64,000 bases of DNA from Spinactinospora alkalitolerans (GTDB taxonomy: Bacteria > Actinomycetota > Actinomycetes > Streptosporangiales > Streptosporangiaceae). The position numbers were made by a program, and so were the translations under genes. Location of the stretch: the NCBI RefSeq assembly GCF_013408795.1, contig NZ_JACCCC010000001.1:3224001-3288000 (forward strand), given 5' to 3'. The notes under the pieces are model-generated. The model worked only from the letters and a program-made list of their open reading frames with translations. It ran no database searches and was not told the origin of the DNA. Positions 35,245 through 43,649 of the stretch are shown piece after piece (positions within the stretch are counted from its first letter, which is position 1; each line of letters begins with the position of its first letter).

Positions 35245-35263
35245 TGCTGCGCATGACGCAGCA
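35245..35263. promoter_or_regulatory. IclR-type operator in the divergent kinase-amidohydrolase promoter
   Basis: TGCTGCG and CGCAGCA flank five bases (CATGA), forming an inverted repeat between the kinase start (35152) and the amidohydrolase start (35295). TTGC and GCAA further upstream (35224-35242) may form a second, weaker site. Confidence 0.6.
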
Positions 35264-35294
35264 TTCGGTCAGTATCCGATCGGGGGTATCCGGC

Positions 35295-36566
35295 ATGTGG
35301 GATCTGCTGCTGCGCGGCGGCCGGGTCGTCGATCCCGCCTCGGGACAGGACGGGACCGCCGACATCGCCGTGCACAACGGCAGGATCGCCGAGGTGCGGC
35401 CCGCGCCGCCGACCGGCGCCGCCGACACCGCCGCCGAGGTCGTCGACGTCCGCGGCGCCCTGGTGACACCGGGGCTCGTCGACATGCACACCCACCTGTG
35501 GCACGGCGCCACCTACTGGGGGCTGGACCCCGATCCGATCGCCTGGCGCACGGGGGTGACCACCTGGGTGGACGCCGGCTCCGCCGGCGCCTACGGCATG
35601 GACGGCCTGCACCGCTTCGTCGCCGGGCCGGCGCGCGTCCGCGTTCACGCCCTGATCAACGTGTCCGGTCTCGGGCTGGTCGCGGAGACCGGGGAGCACC
35701 ACGTGCTCGACAACCTCGACGTCGACACCGCCGCCGCGGTGGCCGCGCGCCACGGTGAACTGGTACGGGGCGTGAAGGCGCGCATCGACGCCCGCACCGT
35801 CGGCCGGCACGGGCTGGAGCCGCTGCGCCGCGCGGCCGCGCTGGCGCGGCGGCTGGAGCGCCCGCTGATGGTGCACGTCGGCTACGGACCGCCCACCATC
35901 GCCGAGATCGTGCCGTTCCTCACCGAGGGCGACATCCTCACCCACTGCGCCTCGGGCTGCCCCGCCGACCTGGTCCGCGACGGCCGCCTCACCGACGCGA
36001 CCAAGCGGGCCCTGGACACCGGTGTGGTCTTCGACCTCGGCCACGGGTCCGGCGCCCTCGCCTTCGACGTGCTGGAGACCGAGCTGGCCGCCGGCGTCCG
36101 CCCGGTCGTCTCCTCCGACCTGCACGCCCGTTCGGTGCACGGCCCCGCCTTCGACCTGCCGACCGTGCTGACCAAGATGCTCGCCGTCGGCATGGAGCTG
36201 CCGGAGGCCGTCGAGGCCGCCACCGTCCGCCCGGCGCGTGCGCTCGGCCTCGACGCGGGGACCCTGGCGCGCGGCGCACCGGCCGACATCGCCGTGTTCC
36301 GCATGGAGCGGGGCGCCTTCCCGGTCCTCGACGTGCACGGCGGAGCGCGCGAGGCATCGATGCGGCTGACCAACACCGCCACCTACCTCGCCGGCCGGCC
36401 GCTTCCGCCGTGCGCGGCCGAGCCGCCCCCGGTATGGGTGCCGCTCAGCCCCGCCCAGCGGCGCGCCGAGGACGTCCGGCACGAGCGGACCCGGTCGGCC
36501 GTGCAGCGGCTGACCCGGCCCGAGGACTTCGACGAACCCTTTCCCCGTCCCGAGGCGCCATCATGA
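35295..36566 (+). CDS. Amidohydrolase/deacetylase-family metallohydrolase
   Basis: This 423-residue dihydroorotase-like enzyme resembles the EF_0837/AHA_3915 deacetylase group. Metal ligands are the HxH pair at residues 65 and 67 (DMHTHLWHG), the lysine likely to be carboxylated near residue 161 (RGVKARID), HVGYGPP, THC and the Asp in SSDLHAR. It would remove an acyl group from an N-acyl amino acid or amino-sugar acid. The ATG at 35295 is chosen because upstream GTG 35244 lies inside the operator. Its stop overlaps the next start by ATGA. Confidence 0.88.
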   Translation: MWDLLLRGGRVVDPASGQDGTADIAVHNGRIAEVRPAPPTGAADTAAEVVDVRGALVTPGLVDMHTHLWHGATYWGLDPDPIAWRTGVTTWVDAGSAGAYGMDGLHRFVAGPARVRVHALINVSGLGLVAETGEHHVLDNLDVDTAAAVAARHGELVRGVKARIDARTVGRHGLEPLRRAAALARRLERPLMVHVGYGPPTIAEIVPFLTEGDILTHCASGCPADLVRDGRLTDATKRALDTGVVFDLGHGSGALAFDVLETELAAGVRPVVSSDLHARSVHGPAFDLPTVLTKMLAVGMELPEAVEAATVRPARALGLDAGTLARGAPADIAVFRMERGAFPVLDVHGGAREASMRLTNTATYLAGRPLPPCAAEPPPVWVPLSPAQRRAEDVRHERTRSAVQRLTRPEDFDEPFPRPEAPS

Positions 36567-37879
36567 CCGAAGCATCCCCGCCCACGCCCCCGTCCCCGAT
36601 CGCCGGAGCCGGGCTGCCCGCCGCCGCCCTGGCCGGGCTCGACGCCGATCCGGTCGAGGCCCGCTGCCTGCCGGACAGCCCCGCGGCCCCGGCCGAGGTC
36701 CGGGCCGCCGGATTGCGGCTGAGCGACCTGTGGCTGCCCGCGGTGGTGCTGCGCGACGACGCGCTGCGGCACAACCTCGACCGCTTCGCCCGCTGGTGCG
36801 CCGAGCGCGGTGCGGACCTGGCGCCGCACGCCAAGACGACGATGTCGCCCCACCTCTGGTCGGCCCAACTGGACCGCGGCGCCTGGGGACTCACCGCCGC
36901 CACGGTGGCCCAGGCCCGCGTGCTGCGGCGGTTCGGCGCGCGCCGGGTGCTGATCGCCAACGAGGTGGTCGAATCCGGGCAGCTCGCCTGGCTGGCCGGC
37001 GCCCTCGCCGACGACGGTTTCGAGCCGCTGTGCCTGGTCGACTCCTCGGCCGGGGTGGAGCTGATGGAGCAGGGGCTCGCCGCGGCGCCGCGCGCGCTGC
37101 CGGTGCTGGTGGAGCTGGGCGTGCCCGGGCGGCGCACCGGCGTGCGCGATCCCGATGAGGCGCTCGCCCTCGCGCGGCGCGTGGCCCGCAGCCCCCGCCT
37201 CACGCTGGTCGGCGTCGAGGGCTTCGAGGGGGTGTTCCCGCAGCGCCGCGACGGCGACGCCCCCGCCCGCGCCCGCGCATGGCTCGACGGCATCGCCGGG
37301 CTCGCGCGGCGCGCCGACGCCGAAGGGCTGTTCGCCGACGCGGCCGAGGTGATCGTGACCGCGGGCGGCAGCAGCTATCCCGACCTGGCCGCCGACGCGC
37401 TCGCCGCGACACCGGAGCTGTCCCGCCCGACGCGGCGGGTCATCCGTTCCGGGTGCTACCTGACCCACGACGACCTGTTCATGGAGCGCGCCTCGCCGCT
37501 GCGCAGCGGGGCCGACGACAGCCCTCTGCGGCCGGCGCTGTCCTGCTACGCACGGGTGCTGTCGCGCCCGGAACCGGGCCGGGCGCTGCTCGGCGTCGGC
37601 AAGCGCGACGTCTCCTTCGACATCGACCTGCCCGTCCCGCGCGCCGTCCTGCGCGGCGGGCTGCGCACGCCGCTGGAGGGCCGGGCCCGCGTCACCGAAC
37701 TCAACGACCACCACGGCTTCCTCGACGTCGGCGACCTCTCCGGCATCGCGGTACCCGAGGTCGGCGACGTCGTGGAGCTGGGGCTGTCCCATCCGTGCAC
37801 CGTGTTCGACAAGTGGCCGCTGATCCCGGTGCTGGACGCGCAGGACAGGGTCGTGGACGCCGTCCGCACCCTCTTCTGA
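36563..37879 (+). CDS. Fold-III PLP enzyme, D-serine dehydratase/D-threonine aldolase-like
   Basis: This 438-residue enzyme has an alanine-racemase-type N-terminal barrel with the PLP lysine at about residue 91 (PHAKTTMSPHL) and a C-terminal beta domain of the D-serine-dehydratase-like type with the HGFLDV and HPCTVFDKW metal/PLP region. It would eliminate ammonia from, or cleave, a D-configured amino acid. It is translationally coupled to the deacetylase and followed by RidA, which handles the enamine made by such dehydratases. A D-glucosaminate-type dehydratase role is a hypothesis. Confidence 0.88.
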   Translation: MTEASPPTPPSPIAGAGLPAAALAGLDADPVEARCLPDSPAAPAEVRAAGLRLSDLWLPAVVLRDDALRHNLDRFARWCAERGADLAPHAKTTMSPHLWSAQLDRGAWGLTAATVAQARVLRRFGARRVLIANEVVESGQLAWLAGALADDGFEPLCLVDSSAGVELMEQGLAAAPRALPVLVELGVPGRRTGVRDPDEALALARRVARSPRLTLVGVEGFEGVFPQRRDGDAPARARAWLDGIAGLARRADAEGLFADAAEVIVTAGGSSYPDLAADALAATPELSRPTRRVIRSGCYLTHDDLFMERASPLRSGADDSPLRPALSCYARVLSRPEPGRALLGVGKRDVSFDIDLPVPRAVLRGGLRTPLEGRARVTELNDHHGFLDVGDLSGIAVPEVGDVVELGLSHPCTVFDKWPLIPVLDAQDRVVDAVRTLF

Positions 37880-37933
37880 AAGCGCTCCGCGCACCGGCCT
37901 CCCCGCACCACCGCTCATGAGAGGAGCATTTCC

Positions 37934-38314
37934 ATGGCCAAACGAGTGATCCGCACGTCCAACGCCGCACCGCCCGGAGGTCCGTACTCGCAGGCGGTCG
38001 TCGCCGGCGACTTCGTCCACCTCGCCGGAGCGACCCCGCACCGCACGGACCGCTCCCTCGTCGAGGGGACGTTCGCCGAGCAGGCCCGAGCCACCTTCGA
38101 CAACCTCGCGGCGGTCGCCGAGGCCGCGGGGGCGAGCCTGGCCGACGCGGTCCGGGTCGGCGTCTACCTGCGCGACCTCGGCGACTTCGCGGAGATGAAC
38201 GAGTTGTTCGGGGAGTACTTCGGCGCGGAGCCGCCCGCCCGCACCACCCTGCAGGCCGACCTGCCCGGCTTCGCCATCGAGATCGACGCGGTGCTGTACC
38301 GGCCGACCGGCTAG
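37934..38314 (+). CDS. RidA-family enamine/imine deaminase
   Basis: This 126-residue protein of the YjgF/YER057c/UK114 family begins with SNAAPPGGPYSQAVVAGDFVHLAG and has the conserved Arg in PPARTTLQADLPG. It hydrolyses reactive 2-aminoacrylate-like intermediates to keto acids and ammonia. Its position directly after the PLP enzyme suggests that it clears the imine formed there. The ATG at 37934 follows GAGAGGAG. Confidence 0.93.
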   Translation: MAKRVIRTSNAAPPGGPYSQAVVAGDFVHLAGATPHRTDRSLVEGTFAEQARATFDNLAAVAEAAGASLADAVRVGVYLRDLGDFAEMNELFGEYFGAEPPARTTLQADLPGFAIEIDAVLYRPTG

Positions 38315-38404
38315 CGGTCCGCCCCCGCGCCGCGCCGGGGCCGACGCGTCCCCTCCCCCTCCGACGCCCATCGGGCCGGACCTCCGGTCACTGGAGAGGC
38401 TCTC

Positions 38405-39892
38405 ATGATCGATGACAACCTGGTCTACCTCCTGGCCTTCCTGGGCGCACTCGCGGTGATGCTCGGCATCGGCGTGTGGGTCGCCCGGCGCACCGGCAGC
38501 GGGGAGGACTTCCTGATGGCCGGGCGCAGGCTGAACACTCCCCTGCTCATGGGGACCACGCTGGCCACCCTGGTGGGCACCGGCTCCAGCCTCGGCGCCG
38601 TGGGCTTCGCCTACGAGAACGGCTGGGCCGGCACGCTGTACGGCATCGGCGGGGCCTTCGGCGTCTTCGCCCTGCTCTGGCTGTTCTCCGACGTGCGCCG
38701 GCACGGGTTCATGACCTTCTCCGAGGAGATGAGCTACTACTACGGGGCCAGCCGCCTGATCAAAGGGGTCGTCTCCGTCATCCTGCTGCTCGCCTCGGTG
38801 GGGTGGCTGGGCGCGCACATCCTCGGCGGCGCGCTCTACCTGTCCTACCTCACCGGCATGGACCCGGCCGCGGCCAAGATCGTCGTCGCCTTCGGCTTCG
38901 GGCTGTACACGGTCGTCGGCGGCTACCTCGCGGTCGTGATCACCGACGCGGTGCAGGGCACGATCCTGTTCGTCGGCTTCTCCGTCCTCGCGGTCGTCGC
39001 CCTGGTGCGGATCGGCGGACTCGACGGCATCGCGGAGGGCGCGCCCTCCGCGGCCACCTCGATGCTGGGCGTGGAGGCGCTGGGGGTGCTGCCGGCGGTG
39101 TCGCTGGCCCTGGTCATCGCCGTGGGCGTTCTGGCCACGCCGTCCTACCGGCAGCGGATCTACTCCGCGGCGAACGTGCGGACCGTGCGGCGCAGCTTCG
39201 CCTGGGTCGGACTGCTGTTCGCCGTGTTCGCGGTGCTGCCGGCCGTCGCGGGCCTCGCGGCCCGCACGCTGGAGCCCGGTCTGGACAACCCCGACCTGGC
39301 CTTCCCGTACCTGGCCACCACGCTGTTCCCGGTGTGGCTGGGGGCCTTCCTGCTCATCGCCGGCCTGTCGGCCACCATGTCCTCGGGCGACTCCGACGCG
39401 GTGGCCGGGGTCACGATCCTGCTGCGCGACGTCGTCCAGCTCGTCACCGGAAGGCTCCCGCGGGCCGAGCACATGGTCCGCAACTCCCGGTTCGCGCTGG
39501 TCGGCGTGCTCGGGCTGGCGCTGGCCGGAGCGCTGACGGCCGACACCATCATCGACTACATCACGCTGATGATCTCGACCGTACTCACCGGACTGCTGGT
39601 CGCCTCCGTGCTCGGCAAGTTCTGGCCGCGCGCCACGTGGCAGGGCGGCCTCGCCGCCATGATCGGCGGCTCGGCGATGGCGCTGGCCGTCGAGAACATC
39701 GCGTCCTGGTCCGGTTTCTGGGGAAATCCGGTCATCCCGTCCCTGCTGACGGCCCTCGCGGCGGGGGTGCTGGTCAGCCTGCTCACCCCCAGGCGGCGCA
39801 TCTCCGGCGACGAGGCGCTGCGCCTGCTGGCCGAGGAGCGGGCGACGCTCGACGTCGGCACCCGCCTCCGCGGCGAGGAGCCGAAGGAGTGA
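38405..39892 (+). CDS. Sodium:solute symporter (SSS family)
   Basis: This 495-residue membrane carrier has about 13 hydrophobic helices. Family features include VARRTGSGEDFLMAGRRLNTPLLMGTTLATLVGTGSSLG near the start, the FSEEMSYYYG loop, and GLSATMSSGDSDAVAGVTIL in the core. It imports an organic solute with sodium. As the last gene of the deacetylase-PLP enzyme-RidA operon, it presumably brings in the N-acyl substrate. Confidence 0.93.
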   Translation: MIDDNLVYLLAFLGALAVMLGIGVWVARRTGSGEDFLMAGRRLNTPLLMGTTLATLVGTGSSLGAVGFAYENGWAGTLYGIGGAFGVFALLWLFSDVRRHGFMTFSEEMSYYYGASRLIKGVVSVILLLASVGWLGAHILGGALYLSYLTGMDPAAAKIVVAFGFGLYTVVGGYLAVVITDAVQGTILFVGFSVLAVVALVRIGGLDGIAEGAPSAATSMLGVEALGVLPAVSLALVIAVGVLATPSYRQRIYSAANVRTVRRSFAWVGLLFAVFAVLPAVAGLAARTLEPGLDNPDLAFPYLATTLFPVWLGAFLLIAGLSATMSSGDSDAVAGVTILLRDVVQLVTGRLPRAEHMVRNSRFALVGVLGLALAGALTADTIIDYITLMISTVLTGLLVASVLGKFWPRATWQGGLAAMIGGSAMALAVENIASWSGFWGNPVIPSLLTALAAGVLVSLLTPRRRISGDEALRLLAEERATLDVGTRLRGEEPKE

Positions 39893-39976
39893 CGGACGGC
39901 CCTGGCCGGAAAGGCAACGACAGCGAGGGCCGCTCCAACGGATACGTCCTGCTGTCCGCGCCTCGTGCGGTGCCTC

Positions 39977-41377
39977 TCACCGATCCGTTCCGGTGTCCGG
40001 GTCGCCCGGTGCCCGGACCGTGCGCGCGCGGCGTCCGCCGTAGCCGCCGAAGAACTGGGCCGCGGCTTGCTGCACCGCGATCGCGTGCGTGGGGTAGGCG
40101 TGCATCGTCTGTGCGAGGCGGCCGGTGAACATCCCGATCCGCAGGGCGAGCGCGATCTCGTGGACCAGCTCCCCTGCGCGCTCGCCGACGATGGTCGCGC
40201 CCAGCACCCGGCCGCCCCCGAGGTTCCCCGTCCAGGTCCGCCGAACCGCGATGATCTTCACGAACCCGTCCGTCCTCCCAGCGGTGACCGCGCGGTCGAC
40301 CTCCGACATCGGCAGGTAGGCCACCCGCGCGTCGGAATGGGTCCGCGCGGCCTCGGCCTCGGTGAGTCCGACCTGCGCCACCTCCGGAGACGTGAAGGTG
40401 ACGCGGGGCACCTCCGCGTCGTCGAAGCGCGCCCGGCCCCGGCCCCGGCGCAGCGCGTTCGCGGCGGCGATCCGGCCCATGGCGTCGGCGGCGTGGGTGA
40501 ACGCCGGCCGCCCGGTCACGTCGCCCGCGGCATAGCTGCCCCGCCGGGACGTCGTGGCCATGCGGGGGTCGGTGCGGATCGCGCCGTGCTCGTCGGTCGC
40601 GACTCCGGCCGCGTCCAGTCCCAGCCCGGCCGTGACCGGACTGCGCCCGACCGCGACCAGCACCCGGTCCGCGACCACCGACGCTCCGGTGTCGAACTCC
40701 AGCCGGCTCCCTCCCGGCACCGGCCGCGCCCGCGCCACCGCCGCACCGGTGCGCACGGCGACGCCCTCCGCCGTGAACCGGTCGGCGACCACCCGCGAGG
40801 CCTCGGGGTCCTCGTGGGACAGCAGCCGCTCCCCGGCCTCGACCACGGTGACGTCGGCGCCGAAGCGGGCGAACGCCTGGGCGAGTTCGCAGCCGATCGG
40901 GCCGCCGCCGAGAACCACCAGGCTGCGGGGCGGTTCGGCCAGATCGAACACGGTCTCGTTGGTGAGGTGGTCGAGGCCGTCCAGTCCGGGCACCGGCGGG
41001 ATCAGCGGCTCGCTGCCGGTCGCGATCACGACCCGCTCGGCCGAGACCACGCGCCCCTCCACTTCAACCTCCCCCGGGGACCGGAACACCGCGCGTCCGC
41101 GCAGCACGTCGACGCCCTCAGCGGCGAGCGCCGCCTCGTCCTCGCCTGCCGCGATCCGCGCCACCGCATCGCGCATCCGCCGCACGGCGGAGTCGAAGCC
41201 CTCCCCGCGCTCGGCCGCCTCGATCAGCGTCTTGGAGGGGACGCAGCCGGTGAACGTGCAGTCGCCCCCGGGCGGGCCATCGGTGACCAGCAGCGGGCGC
41301 GCGCCTCGGGCGACCGCGGTCCGGACGGCGGCGAGCCCGGCCGCGCCGCCGCCGATCACCAGCAGATCATGGCTCAC
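39977..41377 (-). CDS. Mercuric-reductase-like pyridine nucleotide-disulfide oxidoreductase
   Basis: This 466-residue FAD enzyme has VIGGGAAGLAAVRTA at the N-terminus, the redox-active disulfide in GGDCTFTGCVPSK, VVLGGGPIGCELAQ for NAD(P)H, and the C-terminal HAYPTHAIAVQQA. No N-terminal heavy-metal domain and no C-terminal vicinal cysteines are seen, so mercury reduction is unlikely. A quinone/thiol reductase of the LpdA/SthA-like group is more probable. The GTG start at 41377 overlaps the stop of a 37-codon DUF427 remnant by GTGA. Confidence 0.88.
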   Translation of the reverse strand: MSHDLLVIGGGAAGLAAVRTAVARGARPLLVTDGPPGGDCTFTGCVPSKTLIEAAERGEGFDSAVRRMRDAVARIAAGEDEAALAAEGVDVLRGRAVFRSPGEVEVEGRVVSAERVVIATGSEPLIPPVPGLDGLDHLTNETVFDLAEPPRSLVVLGGGPIGCELAQAFARFGADVTVVEAGERLLSHEDPEASRVVADRFTAEGVAVRTGAAVARARPVPGGSRLEFDTGASVVADRVLVAVGRSPVTAGLGLDAAGVATDEHGAIRTDPRMATTSRRGSYAAGDVTGRPAFTHAADAMGRIAAANALRRGRGRARFDDAEVPRVTFTSPEVAQVGLTEAEAARTHSDARVAYLPMSEVDRAVTAGRTDGFVKIIAVRRTWTGNLGGGRVLGATIVGERAGELVHEIALALRIGMFTGRLAQTMHAYPTHAIAVQQAAAQFFGGYGGRRARTVRAPGDPDTGTDR

Positions 41378-41487
41378 GCGAACGTTCCCGACCACGGCGT
41401 CAGCCGGCGGAAAGCAGTGGTCTCCCCGACCACGGCGCTGTATTCGGCCTCGGTCGGCACGGTGTCGTTCCACACGGCGCGGATCAT
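41374..41487 (-). pseudogene. Frameshifted, truncated DUF427 remnant translationally coupled to the flavoprotein gene
   Basis: From ATG 41487, behind GGAGAG, the frame reads MIRAVWNDTVPTEAEYSAVV, a good start of a DUF427 protein. The expected continuation (V-E-G-N-H-Y-F-P-P) is found in the next frame as GDHCFPPADAVV, so one base is missing after the GTGGTC codons. The rest of the domain is absent. The remaining 37-codon ORF ends in a TGA overlapping the GTG start of the downstream gene, so it may survive only as a leader ORF. Confidence 0.6.
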
Positions 41488-41611
41488 CGGTGATCACTCT
41501 CTCCGGTTCTCTGACGGGGCCGACCGGACCCGGCCCTACCCACGGTGCCCGGCCGCGTCGCCTCTGCACGCATACCCGGGGACGCCGCACTCCGTCGCGG
41601 CGGCCGGGGAG

Positions 41612-42160
41612 TCAGTGCCGCAGGCCGGGGGCGGGTGGGACGTCGAGCTCTGTTTCGGCGTAGTGGTTGAAGAAGTTGGTGTAGAGGTTCACAGCGACGT
41701 GCGCGAAGAGCTCGGTGAGTTCGGTATCGCTCCATCCGGCCTGCCGGGCGGCCTTCCACGCGGAGTCATCGACGTCGCCCCGGTCGGCGGTGATCTGGCG
41801 GGCGAGCGTGACGAGCGCGGCGAGCTCGGGGTCGAAGGCGACCTCGCCGGAGCGGACTTCGACGGTCTGGTCGAGTGTCATGCCCGCTGCCTTGGCCCCC
41901 AGGGTGTGCGCGGACTGGCAGTAGTCGCATCCGTCCACGGCTCCCACGGCGAGCGCGATGGCTTCGCGGGTCCTGGCGTCGAAGCTTCCGTGCTCGGCGA
42001 TGGCCTGCTGCATGCCGTGGTAGGCGGCCAGCACCACGGGAGCGTGCGCCATCTCGGCATGGATGTTGAGCAGCTTGCCCTGCTTGCGCCGCAGCGCCTC
42101 CAGGGTCTCGCGAGCCGCTTCGGGCGCGTCGTCGATGGTGTGCACCGGGATGCGTGCCAT
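41612..42160 (-). CDS. Carboxymuconolactone decarboxylase/AhpD-like protein
   Basis: This 182-residue helical protein of the CMD/AhpD superfamily has the CxxC-His motif DGCDYCQSAHTLGAKAAGM near residues 77-95. It forms the thiol peroxidase/reductase-type active site. The C-terminal part (ELFAHVAVNLYTNFFNHYAETELD) is typical of the YciW-like group. It likely acts in peroxide or thiol defence. The ATG at 42160 follows AAGGGGA; the start at 42178 precedes that site. Confidence 0.9.
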   Translation of the reverse strand: MARIPVHTIDDAPEAARETLEALRRKQGKLLNIHAEMAHAPVVLAAYHGMQQAIAEHGSFDARTREAIALAVGAVDGCDYCQSAHTLGAKAAGMTLDQTVEVRSGEVAFDPELAALVTLARQITADRGDVDDSAWKAARQAGWSDTELTELFAHVAVNLYTNFFNHYAETELDVPPAPGLRH

Positions 42161-42459
42161 GAGAATCCCCTTCCGCATCGGTCCCTCGGAGCGCGGAAGC
42201 CGCGCCTTTCCGGCCCGTTTCCGTCTTACTCGAAGTCGTCGAGTGCTGCCGGCCGTGCCCGCAGATCCGCGAGGACGGCCGGGGCAACCGCTGCGGCACC
42301 GTATGCCGCAGCGGACTCACCACCCACCGCAGCACATGCGCCGACCCGGGGAGGAGACTTCGTCAGCGACACGACACAGTCGCCCCGGCCGTGTCCGGCT
42401 GGAACCGCGGAGGCCGGTTCCACCGGGTTAAGGCGGAGGAGTACGGGCAGAGGCCCGTG
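42161..42459. other. Non-coding divergent spacer
   Basis: This is the promoter region between the AhpD-like gene and the hydrolase at 42460. A minus-strand frame of about 65 codons ends in LADLRARPAALDDFE but has no recognisable family or ribosome site. CGCTGCGGC and GCCGCAGCG (about 42288-42312) form an inverted repeat that may be an operator. Confidence 0.35.
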
Positions 42460-43290
42460 ATGGTGGAATCACACACGGTTTCAGTGGACGGTGTACCCGT
42501 GCGCTGGGAGGAGACGGGACCCGGTACCGCGACTGCGGTGGTGTTCATCCACGGCATCCCCACCTCGCCCGGCCTGTGGCGCGATGTGCTTTCGCACGTC
42601 AAGGCGGCACGCTGCCTCGCCTTCGAGATGGTTGGCTACGGTGAGAGCGTCCCCGCCGGTCGAGGCCGTGACATCTCCGTGGCCCGCCAGGCCGACTACC
42701 TCCTGGGATGGCTGGAGGCGATCGGCGTTGAACGCGCCGTGTTCGTCGGCCACGACCTGGGGGGCGGAGTGGCGCAGATCGCGGCGGTACGGCGCCCGGA
42801 GAGCTGTGCGGGCCTGCTGCTCACCAACGCCATCGGTTACGACTCCTGGCCGATCCCGTCGGTGAAGGCGCTCCAGGGATCGGCGGGGCTCCTGGAACGT
42901 CTGCCGCCGGCCGCCCTGCGGCCACTGCTCGCCTCCCTCATCCTGCGCGGCCACGATGACCTGGCTGCGGCGCGACGCTCCTACCGGGTGCACCGGCGCC
43001 AGTACGCGGCCCACGACGGGGCCGCGGCGCTGGCCCGCCAGGTCCGCGCCCTCGACGTGGGCGACACCCTGGCCGTGTGCGGCGACCTGGCCCGTTTGCG
43101 GGTGCCCGCCCGCGTGGTGTGGGGAACCGCTGACCGGTTCCAGAAACTCCACTACGGCGAGCGGCTCGCCGCCGATTTGGAAGCGCCGCTGCTGCGCATC
43201 CCCGGAGGGCGGCACTTCACCCCCGAAGACCATCCGGGAATCATCGCGGCGGCCACCAACGACCTCGTCCGGGCGGTGGAGCGGCGGTGA
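42460..43290 (+). CDS. Alpha/beta-hydrolase of the haloalkane dehalogenase/epoxide hydrolase-like group
   Basis: This 276-residue enzyme has the oxyanion motif FIHGIPTSPGLW and an aspartate nucleophile elbow (GHDLGGGVAQ) instead of serine. A cap domain follows, then RVVWGTADRFQKL and the catalytic His in GGRHFTPEDHP. The Asp nucleophile points to epoxide, haloalkane or haloacetate hydrolysis. The ATG at 42460 follows AGAGG; an in-frame ATG at 42391 lies further upstream without a better site. It appears to be a single gene. Confidence 0.88.
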   Translation: MVESHTVSVDGVPVRWEETGPGTATAVVFIHGIPTSPGLWRDVLSHVKAARCLAFEMVGYGESVPAGRGRDISVARQADYLLGWLEAIGVERAVFVGHDLGGGVAQIAAVRRPESCAGLLLTNAIGYDSWPIPSVKALQGSAGLLERLPPAALRPLLASLILRGHDDLAAARRSYRVHRRQYAAHDGAAALARQVRALDVGDTLAVCGDLARLRVPARVVWGTADRFQKLHYGERLAADLEAPLLRIPGGRHFTPEDHPGIIAAATNDLVRAVERR

Positions 43291-43649
43291 TGGTGACGGG
43301 CCTCCTGCCACGAACGCTCCGGCGCCTTGGAATCGGGAACACCACGCTCGGTGCGTGCCCTCGCGCAGGGCCCACACGATAGGGCCCTGCGCTCGGTCGG
43401 CGCGTTCTCCAGCAGCGCGAGCCCTTTCCGCGCCAGGTCGCCCGACCCCCGATATCCGGTGGCGTCGAACCCCCTCCCGGTCGAGGACGGCGCGTCGAGG
43501 CGGACCCGGTCCATCCGCTCCCCGAGGGGCTGCGGCCGCGGGAGGCCGCAGCGCCCGTGGCTCTTCGCCCACCGGCACCCGTTCCGGCCCCAAGGGCAAC
43601 GGCGCACGGCCGGAGCCGGGGTGTGCGCGGCGGCGCTTACCCTCGTACC
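43291..43649. other. Spacer without a recognised gene
   Basis: About 360 bases between the hydrolase and the sirtuin gene. Both strands are open in several frames, as expected at this GC content. One minus frame reads GRGFDATGYRGSGDLARKGLALL and could be a decayed gene, but I cannot assign it. A -10-like TACCCT at 43638-43643 precedes the sirtuin start. Confidence 0.3.

Noticed and set aside
36383-39472. A minus-strand open frame of about 1030 codons
   Set aside because: It lies opposite three well-recognised plus-strand genes. Its composition is the Gly/Arg/His-rich pattern of antisense GC-rich DNA.
39977-41377. True mercuric reductase (merA)
   Set aside because: There is no mer regulator or transport gene nearby and no C-terminal cysteine pair; only the shared disulfide reductase fold is seen.
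43291-43649. A minus-strand gene reading GRGFDATGYRGSGDLARKGLALL
   Set aside because: There is no family match by eye, no ribosome site, and the frame runs on into antisense of the sirtuin gene. It is left as possible decay.
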